Positions 1 through 9,500 of a stretch of DNA of 64,000 bases are shown here, piece after piece. The notes beneath the pieces are model-generated. The model made no database searches. It was given only the letters and a program-made list of their open reading frames with translations, and was not told the DNA's origin. Every line of letters begins with the position of its first letter. Positions within the stretch are counted from its first letter, which is position 1. Position numbers and translations under genes: made by a program. This DNA is from Cecembia rubra (GTDB lineage: Bacteria; Bacteroidota; Bacteroidia; Cytophagales; Cyclobacteriaceae): contig NZ_PYGF01000004.1 of assembly GCF_003014575.1 (NCBI RefSeq), positions 224,556 through 288,555 of the forward strand. Direction: 5' to 3'.

Positions 1-677
1 GCTCTGCGGTTCCTCAAAAAACCATAGAATCGTTTAACAATTTTTAAGTTCTTCGTTATCATTTTTTAACGGTGAAAATAATGATCAAAGAATTAGTTTG
101 CTGATTTTTAACACCATCTATTAAAACTTTTATCCTAACATCATGAAAACTAAGATGCCAAAAAGAAAAAAAAGAAGTACTGTCTTTTATTTGAACCAAT
201 TCATTATGGCCAATACCTATTTCATAGGTTTTGAAAAAAGTGTTGCGGTTAATGATCAATTATCTAAAGGAGAACCGAAATGAGTTTGAGGTAAATTGTA
301 CAAGATATTTTTTTTATATCAGGACAAAAAAAGGACCCTTTGAGATCCATAAGATCAAAATTACGGTAGTGAAATAGGCTTTTGTTAAACTCCATAGTTT
401 AAGAAAAAGCAATTAAATGTATAATAGGTACCAAAATACCCTATTCTTATCCGTAGACCTCCCGACCCTGTCCCGTGTATACTCCGACCATTCGCCGACT
501 TTTTGCGATGGATCAAGAAAACATGTGATTTTTCCGATAAAGCACTTTCCCCAATAAAGATCGAATGAACGAAATGTAAATCTCAAATTTTTTGGCTCAA
601 ATTTTGCTAAAATATCCAATAAAATCATCTGGATAAATCAACCAAGGGGTTTATTCATCTAAACCATACAAACTACT
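1..677. other. Intergenic DNA, no supported gene
   Basis: This AT-rich stretch precedes the first convincing gene at 678. The open frames in it either need a TTG start or have no recognisable composition, signal peptide or motif, so I call no gene. The left end may hold the upstream region of a gene outside the window. I saw no tRNA and no strong terminator hairpin. Confidence 0.5.
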
Positions 678-1409
678 ATGAAAATTTCAAAAAACATTTT
701 AACAGCAATGGCATTGGCCGCCACATTTGCTTTTGTTTCCTGCAGCAATGAAGATGAAATCCCAGGCAGCGGTGAAGGAAAATTAGGTTTTGCCTTTGTT
801 CTGAATAACGGTACCGCAAGTGCTGCAAATGCAAGAACTGAAAACAGTAACCTGACAATTGAAAACGGTTTCATTCAGATCAAAAAACTCGAACTTGAAG
901 TCGAAGGCAAAAATGATTTGGGCACCTTCGAGAAAGAAATTGAGATAAAATTCAGAGACATCAAAAAAGTCACCTTTAACGACTTTGATGAATCTGTGGA
1001 TTTCTTCATCAATATCGAAGCAGGTGAGTATAAAGAAATTGAACTGGAACTGGACCTGATTGATCATAGAAACGAACCTTCCATTTACATCGAAGGAACC
1101 TATGCTTCCCAAAGCGGGGCAGCTATACCAGTGGTTTTCGAGTTTTTTGGAGATGATATTGATTTTGAAGTAGAAATTGAAGCAAAAGATGGCAGCTACT
1201 TTACTATCGATGCAAGAAATAACCCACTGGCACTCTTTGAAATCAACGCGATGAACTGGTTCAGGGGAGTTTCAGATTCCGAATTTGAAAACGCAACCTT
1301 AACAGGAGGAAAACTGCTAATCAATAGAGATAGCAACAGAAATATTTATACCAAAGTGACCAATAATATCAAACAATCTGCTGAGATAGAAATCGAATTA
1401 AAAAGATAA
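678..1409 (+). CDS. Secreted lipoprotein, DUF4382-like
   Basis: A 243-residue predicted lipoprotein of unknown function. The N-terminus has two Lys, a hydrophobic stretch and a lipobox ending FVSC with Cys22. The acidic SNEDE after the Cys resembles the surface-export signals of Bacteroidota lipoproteins, so the protein may be surface exposed. The rest alternates charged and hydrophobic residues as in a beta-sandwich, and two segments (about 50-75 and 140-150) are rich in Glu/Lys. The overall form (short lipoprotein, one beta domain, phrases such as IENGFIQIKKLELE) recalls DUF4382-type proteins, but that is an impression. It is a single gene followed by a hairpin terminator, facing the CBS gene. 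The start is the first ATG in frame before the signal peptide. Confidence 0.8.
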   Translation: MKISKNILTAMALAATFAFVSCSNEDEIPGSGEGKLGFAFVLNNGTASAANARTENSNLTIENGFIQIKKLELEVEGKNDLGTFEKEIEIKFRDIKKVTFNDFDESVDFFINIEAGEYKEIELELDLIDHRNEPSIYIEGTYASQSGAAIPVVFEFFGDDIDFEVEIEAKDGSYFTIDARNNPLALFEINAMNWFRGVSDSEFENATLTGGKLLINRDSNRNIYTKVTNNIKQSAEIEIELKR

Positions 1410-1515
1410 TTGAAGTAACATTCAACAAATTTCAAGAGGCTTTAAAATGATTCAAATTAAAGCCCTGAGATTGGGCTGAATGCAAGTTGATTCGGATACT
1501 TACCCAAACAAAATG

Positions 1516-1554
1516 GAGGCTGACTTTATATATGAGACAGCCTCTATTTTATTA
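1516..1554 (+). terminator. Rho-independent terminator
   Basis: Seven-bp stem GAGGCTG (1516-1522) with CAGCCTC (1538-1544), followed by a T-rich stretch. It lies between the convergent genes ending at 1409 and 1567 and fits termination of the plus-strand lipoprotein gene. Confidence 0.65.
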
Positions 1555-1566
1555 TTGGACTGAATA

Positions 1567-2025
1567 TTACCAGGTCGTAGATTTTAGTTTGGGAAACGCC
1601 CTTATGATATCAGACAAAGAAATCTGACCGATCAATTTTCCGTCTTTTAAAACAGGAAATCTCCTTATTTTCAGTTCCAGAAATCTCTGCGCGGCATCAA
1701 AGAGACTCAAATCAGGAGAAAGGGTAATGACATCTGCAGTCATATGGTCAGCAACCGTCCCGGGGAATTTAGGTGTATTGGAATATTTTCCTTTGATAAT
1801 TTCCTTTAAACAGTCCACTTCTGAAATAATGCCCACCAAATGGCCATGACTATTGACAACCGGGGCACCGGAAATTTTTCTCTTGGTCAACATTTCCAAG
1901 ACATAATCAATACTGTCTTCTGGTTGGAACGTAACCAAATTGGTACTCATATGATCCTTTACCAAAATAGGAAGGGCTGCTTTTTTGGGCTCTACCACCC
2001 TCACGCCTTGGAAACTTTTCACCAT
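1567..2025 (-). CDS. CBS-domain protein
   Basis: A 152-residue cytoplasmic protein made almost entirely of a Bateman pair. CBS1 spans about residues 22-76 (VKDHMSTNLVTF, then SGAPVVNSHGHLVGIISEVD) and CBS2 about 91-146 (VADHMTADVITL, then RRFPVLKDGKLIGQISLSDI). Such pairs usually bind adenine nucleotides and regulate a partner; no enzyme or channel domain is attached, so the partner is unknown. It is monocistronic, convergent with the lipoprotein gene at 678 and more than 150 bp from the next minus-strand gene. The start is an ATG with a short Lys/Ser leader before the first domain. A stand-alone stress or energy sensor is the likeliest role. Confidence 0.9.
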   Translation of the reverse strand: MVKSFQGVRVVEPKKAALPILVKDHMSTNLVTFQPEDSIDYVLEMLTKRKISGAPVVNSHGHLVGIISEVDCLKEIIKGKYSNTPKFPGTVADHMTADVITLSPDLSLFDAAQRFLELKIRRFPVLKDGKLIGQISLSDIIRAFPKLKSTTW

Positions 2026-2184
2026 AATTTTTTGGGTTTTGATTGTCCGAATAATTTAAGTAAAAAATCTTTGAATTCAAAAGCTTATATCTTTTATTCG
2101 GAGCAAATCAAGACAAAAACCTGAAAATTATAATAAAACCAATCATAAAAATTGATTTTTACAAATAAGCGAAATTTAATCTGG

Positions 2185-3729
2185 TCAGAAAATCTGATTG
2201 CTTAAGATAATAAATGGCATCCAATTCACTGCAGGATAAGCATGCAGGGTCTTAAAATCAAAACTACCCAATATGATGTCCTCTTTTCCATTCCCCGAAA
2301 TATCTCCTTTACTGATGGTAAGCAATGACCATTGTCCCAATTCAGGCTTGGTTTTTACCTCAAACTCGAAAGCATTCTTTTGTTCAAAAAACAGGAAATT
2401 ATCTAGCCCTTCTTGATGTTTGGATGGAAAATGCGAAATAACAGCAATGTCAGTTTTCCCATCCGCTGTAAACTCCCCTATCACCAAACCACTGGCGCCA
2501 TGCATGGGATAAAAAAAGGCCTCCTCAAACTGGTTTGAGCCATTATTCTTAAAAATCCTAAGACCATGGTAAGGTTTAAGTACCGGGGAAAAATCAGCAT
2601 TATCCCCATTGACCAAAACAATTTCCTTATAACCATCCCCATCAATATCCACCCATTCAAAATCTGAAGAACCGAAAACCGGGTCAAAAAGCAACCAATT
2701 TTCTTCTTTGAATTCTCTGTTGCCCTGATTAAGATATACAAAAACACCCTCTTTGGCCTGTGTCATCAAAGCAATCACATCAGGCAATCCATCACCGTTC
2801 ACATCGTCAATGATTGTCCTCCTTGCTCCGGGCCTATTGTTTAAAAGATGGGGCTCAAATCCTGATGAGCTTTGTTCAAACCACATCAAACTCCCTATAT
2901 GATGCCCAAAATTTGAAATGACAATATCTTCCACTCCATCTCCACTCAGATCCGCAAAGGAAAAATGTACAGGACGTCTCAAGCTATCCAATAGAACCGA
3001 AGATGATCTCTGATCCGCCTTCAACAACTGTAATTTACCAATAGACCAATTGGATGGATCCATATATCCCATTTGGAGCAAGTCCATTCCTCCTCCTTCC
3101 CTGAACCTGATATCTGAGACCGGAGAAGCAATAGCAAAAGAATCTATGATTATCAGGTCCAAAGGATCAATCCTGAACATCTGATTCAACCTATCTCCCA
3201 AATAAATCAGGGATTCTTCTTCATGATAAACCGCTATGGTGGTTAAGCTTGGCCTTTTGTTAGTAAAATTGGGAGTAATCAACCCAAAGCTATCCAAGTC
3301 TTTGATTTCACCGGGAGACCGCACAATTTCAGGAAGTCTTTCAGGGGCATTTGCAAGGTAATATGCCTGTATCAAATCCCATTCTGATTTTCGGATCAAG
3401 GTCTCTGTAGAATATATTCCTATAGGAGCACCGTTATCTTCCCCTATAGCCACCCCAAAATCATCAGCAGTAATCAGGCCCAAACGCCTTCTCATGTCAG
3501 GCAGAACAGATCTCTCCCAAGTTGTTTTATCTAAAAGGGAAGGATCCGGTTTAAGATGGCAGGCGGAACAATAAGCATCCGAAAGGGATTTGCCCGATAA
3601 CTCCATAGAATGGTTGTCGATACTCCTGATTTTATCAAAATCATCCAAATCATTCTTTGAAGATGACTGACAGGCAATAACCAGTAATATTACGCCTACC
3701 CACAACAGGTGGAAAAAAGAAAATCGCAT
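2185..3729 (-). CDS. FG-GAP repeat lipoprotein with cytochrome c motif
   Basis: A 514-residue exported lipoprotein with lipobox VIAC (Cys20). After a short linker comes a CSACH heme-attachment motif (Cys54, Cys57, His58) in a roughly 80-residue cytochrome-c-like segment with candidate Met ligands. The remaining 370 residues carry about six FG-GAP/VCBS blades with DxDGDGxxD-type calcium loops such as DVNGDGLPD and DIDGDGYKE, predicting a beta-propeller. The heme domain fused to a propeller suggests a redox-active, surface or periplasmic protein, but the substrate cannot be read from sequence. It is a single gene on the minus strand, separated from cutC by about 95 bp. No redox partner gene is adjacent. 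Confidence 0.85.
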   Translation of the reverse strand: MRFSFFHLLWVGVILLVIACQSSSKNDLDDFDKIRSIDNHSMELSGKSLSDAYCSACHLKPDPSLLDKTTWERSVLPDMRRRLGLITADDFGVAIGEDNGAPIGIYSTETLIRKSEWDLIQAYYLANAPERLPEIVRSPGEIKDLDSFGLITPNFTNKRPSLTTIAVYHEEESLIYLGDRLNQMFRIDPLDLIIIDSFAIASPVSDIRFREGGGMDLLQMGYMDPSNWSIGKLQLLKADQRSSSVLLDSLRRPVHFSFADLSGDGVEDIVISNFGHHIGSLMWFEQSSSGFEPHLLNNRPGARRTIIDDVNGDGLPDVIALMTQAKEGVFVYLNQGNREFKEENWLLFDPVFGSSDFEWVDIDGDGYKEIVLVNGDNADFSPVLKPYHGLRIFKNNGSNQFEEAFFYPMHGASGLVIGEFTADGKTDIAVISHFPSKHQEGLDNFLFFEQKNAFEFEVKTKPELGQWSLLTISKGDISGNGKEDIILGSFDFKTLHAYPAVNWMPFIILSNQIF

Positions 3730-3823
3730 GTTGAAAGCTAAATTTCAACTAAGATTGTTAATTTTTCCGAAAACCCAGTGTGTATTTTTTACAATTTGAT
3801 AAATGGAAAAATGAGTGTTTAAA

Positions 3824-4558
3824 CTAGTCTTGCATCTCATTTAAAAACTCCCTGACCATCGCCTCATCAATCGTCAAAACCTGATGAAATGCATCCGGGT
3901 CATTGGAGAGGCTGACTTGGGGATGTCTATAGATGGAAGTTGATGGCCTGTAAGTTTTACAGCTTGCATGTATTTCTGTTAAATGCCCTGAGGCTTTTAA
4001 AGGCCCAATATGCTCTACTTTCGATCCTCCGCCTGGCAATATGATAATTCTCCCTTCGGCTTGTTTCATGTATTGAAGAATATTGGACAAACCAGCAGTG
4101 GCTGTATTTTCCCCACCGGAAGTAAGAATCCTTTTAAAGCCCAATGAAATGAGGGTTTCGATAGCCTCTTCCTTATCCCTACAAATATCAAATGCCCTAT
4201 GAAACGTACAGGGGTGTCCACCAGTCTCATTGAGCAATGATCTACAAGCTTCCTGGTCTACACGCCCATCCTGATCCAAAACCCCGAAAACAAACCCATC
4301 GGCTCCATATGATTTCAGGATCCTGATATCCCTTCTCATCACTTCCAATTCTTCAGGAGTATAAACAAAATCCCCTCCTCTGGGACGGATCATCACAAAA
4401 ATGGGAATATTGATTTTTTCTTTAAGATAGGATAAGGCTCCTACTGAAGGTGTTTCGCCTCCTTCTCCAAAATCAGCGCAAAGTTCAAGACGGTGTACGC
4501 CATAGGATGCTGCCTTTAAGGCAGCTTCCACTGTAAAAACAGGTGCTTCCAAAATCAT
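3824..4558 (-). CDS. cutC: Copper homeostasis protein CutC
   Basis: A 244-residue TIM-barrel protein of the CutC family. Diagnostic features are the N-terminal LEAPVFTVEAAL, the RLELCADFGEGG strand, MIRPRGGDF, and LTSGGENTA near the phosphate-binding end. The family was linked to copper tolerance in E. coli, but its activity is disputed, so the name is only a family label. The ATG at 4558 is chosen; an in-frame TTG at 4564 would abut the upstream stop exactly. The gene lies directly downstream of the glycosylasparaginase gene (stop at 4565) and is surely cotranscribed. This pairing suggests a role in glycan or amino-sugar turnover rather than copper. Confidence 0.9.
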   Translation of the reverse strand: MILEAPVFTVEAALKAASYGVHRLELCADFGEGGETPSVGALSYLKEKINIPIFVMIRPRGGDFVYTPEELEVMRRDIRILKSYGADGFVFGVLDQDGRVDQEACRSLLNETGGHPCTFHRAFDICRDKEEAIETLISLGFKRILTSGGENTATAGLSNILQYMKQAEGRIIILPGGGSKVEHIGPLKASGHLTEIHASCKTYRPSTSIYRHPQVSLSNDPDAFHQVLTIDEAMVREFLNEMQD

Positions 4559-4564
4559 AACCAA

Positions 4565-5551
4565 TTACATTTTATATCCAGCTTGCAATAAGTCCTTTCC
4601 CTGACTTTGATGTCTGGCAAAAGTAAATCCTTTTTGAACGGCAAATGCCCCATACTCCCCGTCCTTATTGATGGCCAGAAATCCAGCCTGAATATCCTTG
4701 ATGTCTTTGGCATTTTTGGCAATCAACCTCCTTACTGCTTCCTCGCAGGCTTCCTGGGGAGACCTTCCCTGACGCATCAATTCTACAATTAAGAAACTTC
4801 CACAAATTCGGATGATGGATTCCCCCAAACCAGTAGCTGTAGCGGCTCCTACTTCATCATCTACATACAATCCTGCCCCAATAATAGGACTATCTCCTAC
4901 CCTTCCATGCATTTTAAAAGCTAAGCCAGAGGTAGTACAAGATCCCGCCAATTTCCCATCTGCACCCAAAGCAATCATCCCAATGGTATCGTGGTTTTCA
5001 ATATTGATAATGGGCTTGTATTGAGACTCCACTTTCCATTCCTGATAAGCAGCCTCTGCTTTGGGACTCAGAACCTCTTCTTCCATGGGAAATCCCCGAG
5101 CAATAGCAAACTGCCGGGCTCCTTCCCCAACCAACATCACATGAGGGGTTTCTTCCATCACCCTTCTGGCTAAAGAAATGGGGTGCCTGACCTGTCTCAC
5201 AAAGGCTACAGAGCCACAAGAACCATCCCCTTTCATAATGGATGCATCCAGGGTAGGAATGCCCTCTCTATCAGGTAGGCCCTGAAGTCCGACCGATAGG
5301 TTTTCCATATCCAGTTCAGTCACTTTTACCCCCTCCTCAACTGCTGACACCAAATCCCCAGTCTCCATCAAAACCTTCCATGCCCTGTCATTGGCTGGCA
5401 TACCATGATCCCAGGTGGAAAGTATCAAGGGTTTGAATTTTTCTCCTTGGGCAGTATCCTGGGACTGACTGCAGGCAGGAATCAAACCTGCGGGCAACAA
5501 GAGAGAAGTGGAAGCCAATGTCTTTTTAAGGAAAGTTCTTCTATTGCTCAT
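4565..5551 (-). CDS. N4-(beta-N-acetylglucosaminyl)-L-asparaginase
   Basis: A 328-residue Ntn-hydrolase that cleaves the GlcNAc-Asn bond left after protein degradation of N-glycoproteins. The autoproteolytic site is in NHDTIGMI, with Thr189 as the predicted new N-terminal nucleophile; RVGDSPIIGAGLYVD and GEGARQFAI are also family-typical. The start MSNRRTFLKK (ATG at 5551) gives a twin-arginine signal ending in a lipobox-like PAC at Cys27, so the enzyme is probably exported folded and possibly lipid-anchored. A longer frame reaching 5584 lacks a better start. It leads an operon with cutC, and is divergent from the creatininase-family gene 131 bp away. Confidence 0.93.
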   Translation of the reverse strand: MSNRRTFLKKTLASTSLLLPAGLIPACSQSQDTAQGEKFKPLILSTWDHGMPANDRAWKVLMETGDLVSAVEEGVKVTELDMENLSVGLQGLPDREGIPTLDASIMKGDGSCGSVAFVRQVRHPISLARRVMEETPHVMLVGEGARQFAIARGFPMEEEVLSPKAEAAYQEWKVESQYKPIINIENHDTIGMIALGADGKLAGSCTTSGLAFKMHGRVGDSPIIGAGLYVDDEVGAATATGLGESIIRICGSFLIVELMRQGRSPQEACEEAVRRLIAKNAKDIKDIQAGFLAINKDGEYGAFAVQKGFTFARHQSQGKDLLQAGYKM

Positions 5552-5682
5552 AGGAAGATCGGTGAATGGTGAAACAAAGAACAATATTCAAAAAAAATCG
5601 CATTTTACAGGATTCTTTGATGATATTTTTAAAAAAGTCAGCAATCCAGCGTAAATTCAAGCTGAATAAACCGATACATGAC

Positions 5683-6444
5683 ATGAGACCCTATATTCTG
5701 GCAGAAAACAACTGGAAAAACTTAAAAACAGAAAGATTCGAGCTGGCAGTGCTTCCCTGGGGTGCCACCGAGGCCCACAATTACCATATGCCCTACGGAA
5801 CAGATGTTTATGAAGCAGATTCCATTGCCGCAGGAGCCGGAAAATATGCATGGGAGAATGGCGGTAAAGTTATCATTCTTCCAACTATCCCATTTGGCGT
5901 CAATACTGGCCAACATGATATTTACTTAGACATCAACATGAATCCAAGTACGCAATTTGCGATTCTGAAAGATATTTTGACAGTTCTGGACAGACAGGGA
6001 ATCCACAAATTCCTGATTCTTAATAGCCATGGAGGCAATGATTTTAAATCCATGCTCAGAGAGCTGGGGCTAATATTCCCCAAAATGTTACTCTTTACCT
6101 GCAATTGGTTTCAGGCCTTGGACAAAAGTAAATATTTTGAGGAGGAAGGGGACCATGCCGATGAAATGGAAACAAGTCTGATCATGTACCTTCACCCTGA
6201 ATTGGTATTGCCTTTGGAAGAAGCGGGTGATGGAAAAGAAAAAAAATCAGTAATTCCAGGTTTACGGGAAAAATGGGCCTGGTCTGAAAGAAAATGGTCC
6301 CAGGTGAGCGAAGATACTGGGATTGGTAATCCTTACAAATCCAATGCAGATAAAGGAAAGAGATTTTTTGAGGATGTATGCCTTAAAGTTGGTCAACTGA
6401 TGCTGGATATTTGTCATGCAGATTCCAAAGCACTTTACCGGTAA
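5683..6444 (+). CDS. Creatininase-family amidohydrolase
   Basis: A 253-residue cytoplasmic protein of the creatininase/formamidase superfamily. Metal-ligand motifs are LPWGATEAHNYHMPYGTD (Glu30, His32, Asp41), the NSHGGND turn at 115-120 and HADEMETS at about 158-165. Members hydrolyse cyclic or linear amides such as creatinine or formamidopyrimidines; the substrate here is open. The frame is open upstream to 5566, but ATG 5683 (MRPYILAENNW) matches the family N-terminus and leaves a clean divergent promoter region opposite the glycosylasparaginase. Given that neighbour, it may act on a nitrogenous glycan breakdown product. A strong hairpin follows at 6464. Confidence 0.88.
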   Translation: MRPYILAENNWKNLKTERFELAVLPWGATEAHNYHMPYGTDVYEADSIAAGAGKYAWENGGKVIILPTIPFGVNTGQHDIYLDINMNPSTQFAILKDILTVLDRQGIHKFLILNSHGGNDFKSMLRELGLIFPKMLLFTCNWFQALDKSKYFEEEGDHADEMETSLIMYLHPELVLPLEEAGDGKEKKSVIPGLREKWAWSERKWSQVSEDTGIGNPYKSNADKGKRFFEDVCLKVGQLMLDICHADSKALYR

Positions 6445-6463
6445 AATTTAAACCCCAAAATAA

Positions 6464-6508
6464 AAAATGCCCTTGTGCCTTCCTTTACCTAAAGCACAAG
6501 GGCATTTT
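6464..6508. terminator. Bidirectional terminator
   Basis: Perfect 15-bp stem AAAATGCCCTTGTGC (6464-6478) / GCACAAGGGCATTTT (6494-6508) with a 15-nt loop. T-runs on both strands suit termination of the convergent genes ending at 6444 (+) and 6519 (-). Confidence 0.9.
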
Positions 6509-6518
6509 CCGGACATTT

Positions 6519-9500
6519 TCAAAATTGAACTTGATTTCCCCGGTAATCAATCCCACTGACGGATTTTACTCCAGCCGGAAGCCTGAGATCAGAGCTGGAA
6601 TTAGAAAGAAATCCTGAACGGTTTTTAACTTCTATTTTTAGTGATTTCCCATTTTCAAATTCAAGGACAACAGTATGAATATTCTGCGGTACTTTAAGGT
6701 AATTCCCATTTAGGGACAGGCTTTGATGTATCTTCAGTTTTCCTCGATTCTGGGAAGAAAGATATAGCGGAAATCCATTTAAATCATGAACAATGGCCAT
6801 GGATTTCGCATCTCCCGGAACCAAAAAACCACTATCATATGATCTGACTGGATCAAAGCCTCCATTTCCGTCCCCTAACAGAATCAGGCCGTTAAAGGCA
6901 TCATATCTTCCGGAAAAAACCTCATTTCCATAATCATTGCCTATCATCAGCACATCCAAATTACCGTCATTGTTAACATCATCTACAAGCATTCCATTTA
7001 CAGGGGCCACCTGTGCCAACAAAGGCAATTCATGCATTCTGAATTTTCCATTGCCTAAATTTTCAATCCAAGTACTCCTGTCATAATTCCCCTTTAAAAC
7101 CATGGCTCCCTCTAGCTCTTCCTTGGTAAAGAATGTTGCTTCTGTTATGCGGGCATAGTTCTTGTAACCATTGAATTTTCTCCTAAAAAGTGGACTTTGG
7201 CCATAGAGATCATCCCAATAGTGAACTGGAACTGATGTATAAGTGCCGGAATTATCTTTGAAATAAGTGAATATTACCGGATCAATACTACGGTTATTGT
7301 CAAAATCTTTACCATAGACAGTTACTGGTCTTTCGATTGATGGATGATAATAATTATTAGCACCCAAATTTCCAACCACATAATCCATCCTTCCATCACC
7401 ATTGAAATCCCCAGCTACAATGCTGTTCCACCATCCAAGTCCCTCTTCCAAACCAGTGTCCGAAAGTTTATTCAATTTTGATCCTGAATTATTGAAAACC
7501 GTGACGGGCATTAATTCTCCGACTAAAATCAGATCCAACAGACCATCACCATCTGTATCAGACCATAAGGCATCAGTTAGCATTCCTATATTTCTCAATC
7601 CAGGAGCCCAGAGATCTGTGACATCTTCCAGTTTTCCTTTATTATTCTTTAACAGCAATGATTGGTCAGGAAAAGGATATTGGCCTATATGGGCCCTTCC
7701 ACCGACAAATAAATCCATCCAGCCATCTCCATCAAAATCCGCAGCTCTTACTACAGAACCACTGGCTTTGATTGAGTCCATGGCTCCCTTTACCCTTGAA
7801 AAATTACCCTTCCCGTCATTCAGGTAAATCCTATCCTGGTATTCATCTGCATCAGGAATAAATTCAGAACTTCCGGAAACTGTGTAAAGGTCCAAATCAC
7901 CGTCATTATCCAAATCAAAAAGGACCATCCCCATCTCTTCATACTTATATTCATTGGAATCTGAAAAAAGGTTTTTTTGATCAAATGATCCGGATACTTT
8001 TTGGACAAACAACTGGGGGGAAAATCCTGCGGAACTACCTACTATAAAATCCTCCAAACCATCACCGTTGACATCTCCAACTACCAAGCTTGGGCCAAAT
8101 TGGGTCAATTTATGAGGTAAGGTTCTTTGCACATTATAGTCAATTTTGTCGGCTTCCTCATGCCTGTAATCCACCCCCAGTTGGGAGGCAATTTCTTTTA
8201 CCAAAGGATGAACCTTTTTGGGTGTGAAAGGAAAGTCTAATGCTTTTAATGAGGTTTTGGAGGCCTCTTTCAACTCAAGTGTCAAAACCTGGTTGACTGA
8301 AACTTGTTCTAATTTTTGGTAACTGCCCTCCTGCCAGTAAACTTCGATTGAGGCAATTTGATCTGACTTACCCAATCCAAAATGAACCACATCTTCTACC
8401 GCTGACATGTAACCTCTAGAAAGGTGTTGCTCATGATACAAAAGCTCGCCGTCTTTGGTTTTCAAGGCAATCTTTGCTCCAATTCCATATGGATTGTGAA
8501 CCGAGCCCTTCAATTTGATTCTGAGGTAATTGTTCACCTCTTTTTTCTTTTGGTTGAGGGTATTCTCAAATACAAAAGCCGGATCATTGATGTTATTGAC
8601 TACATAATCCAAATCACCGTCACCGTCCAGGTCAACAAATACTGCCCCATTGGAAAAGGAAGGTATATTTAAACCCCAGGAATCTCCTACATTTTCAAAA
8701 GTCCAGTCACCGTTATTTTTAAAGGAATAATTTGGGATTTTTACAATTGGAATGGAGTCCAGTAATTGCCTTACAGTAGCTACATTGCCTACATCAGCCC
8801 TATAATTTGCAAAGTCCTTATCCGTAATGTCCCTGGGAAAACCATTTGTTATCAAAAGATCTCTCTTGCCATCATTGTCCATATCCACAAATAATGGTGA
8901 CCAGGACCAGTCAGTCTGGTACACACCTGCCAAGAATCCGATTTCACTGAATGGAACACCCGGTCCATTTCCAACATGTAGCATATTACGGACATGTTGG
9001 TACTCATATCCCCATTCTTCATTGTTGATATAAGTTTGATAGGAATTTTTGGCAATAGTGGTTTTTTTCCTGTAGTTGGTTTCACCAAGCATATCCAAAG
9101 TAATGATATCCAGGTAACCATCATTATTATAATCTGCAATATCAGAACCCATGGAAAACATACTCTGATGGCGGATATAATCCCTAGTGCTATTGGAAAA
9201 AGTGCCATCCCTATTGTTGATATACAAAATATCGTTTGGCATATAATCATTGGATATATATAAATCCGGCCATCCGTCCTGATTGATATCCGCAACTGCC
9301 AGACCTAATCCAAAACCTTCAATAGTAATCCCTGCTTCAATGGTCACATCAGTGAATGTGCCATCACCATTATTCTTGTATAATCTGTCATTATTGATGG
9401 CTGAACCATCCGTGATTTTCTCCCTGAAATTCGAAGGCACTCCTTTTACCTGCTCGTTATTGAGTACATATAAATCCAACAATCCATCATTGTTATAATC

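Noticed and set aside
59-628. Two minus-strand open frames of about 66-71 residues at the left edge
   Set aside because: One needs a TTG start, both lack signal peptides, motifs or coding-type composition, and neither has a clear promoter or terminator.
5566-5682. Longer version of the creatininase-family protein
   Set aside because: The extra 39 residues are Lys/Phe-rich and not like the family; ATG 5683 gives the normal N-terminus.
7402-7827. Plus-strand open frame inside the large FG-GAP gene and similar long antisense frames in susC, TonB and typA
   Set aside because: They are shadows of strong coding regions on the other strand and have no own motifs.
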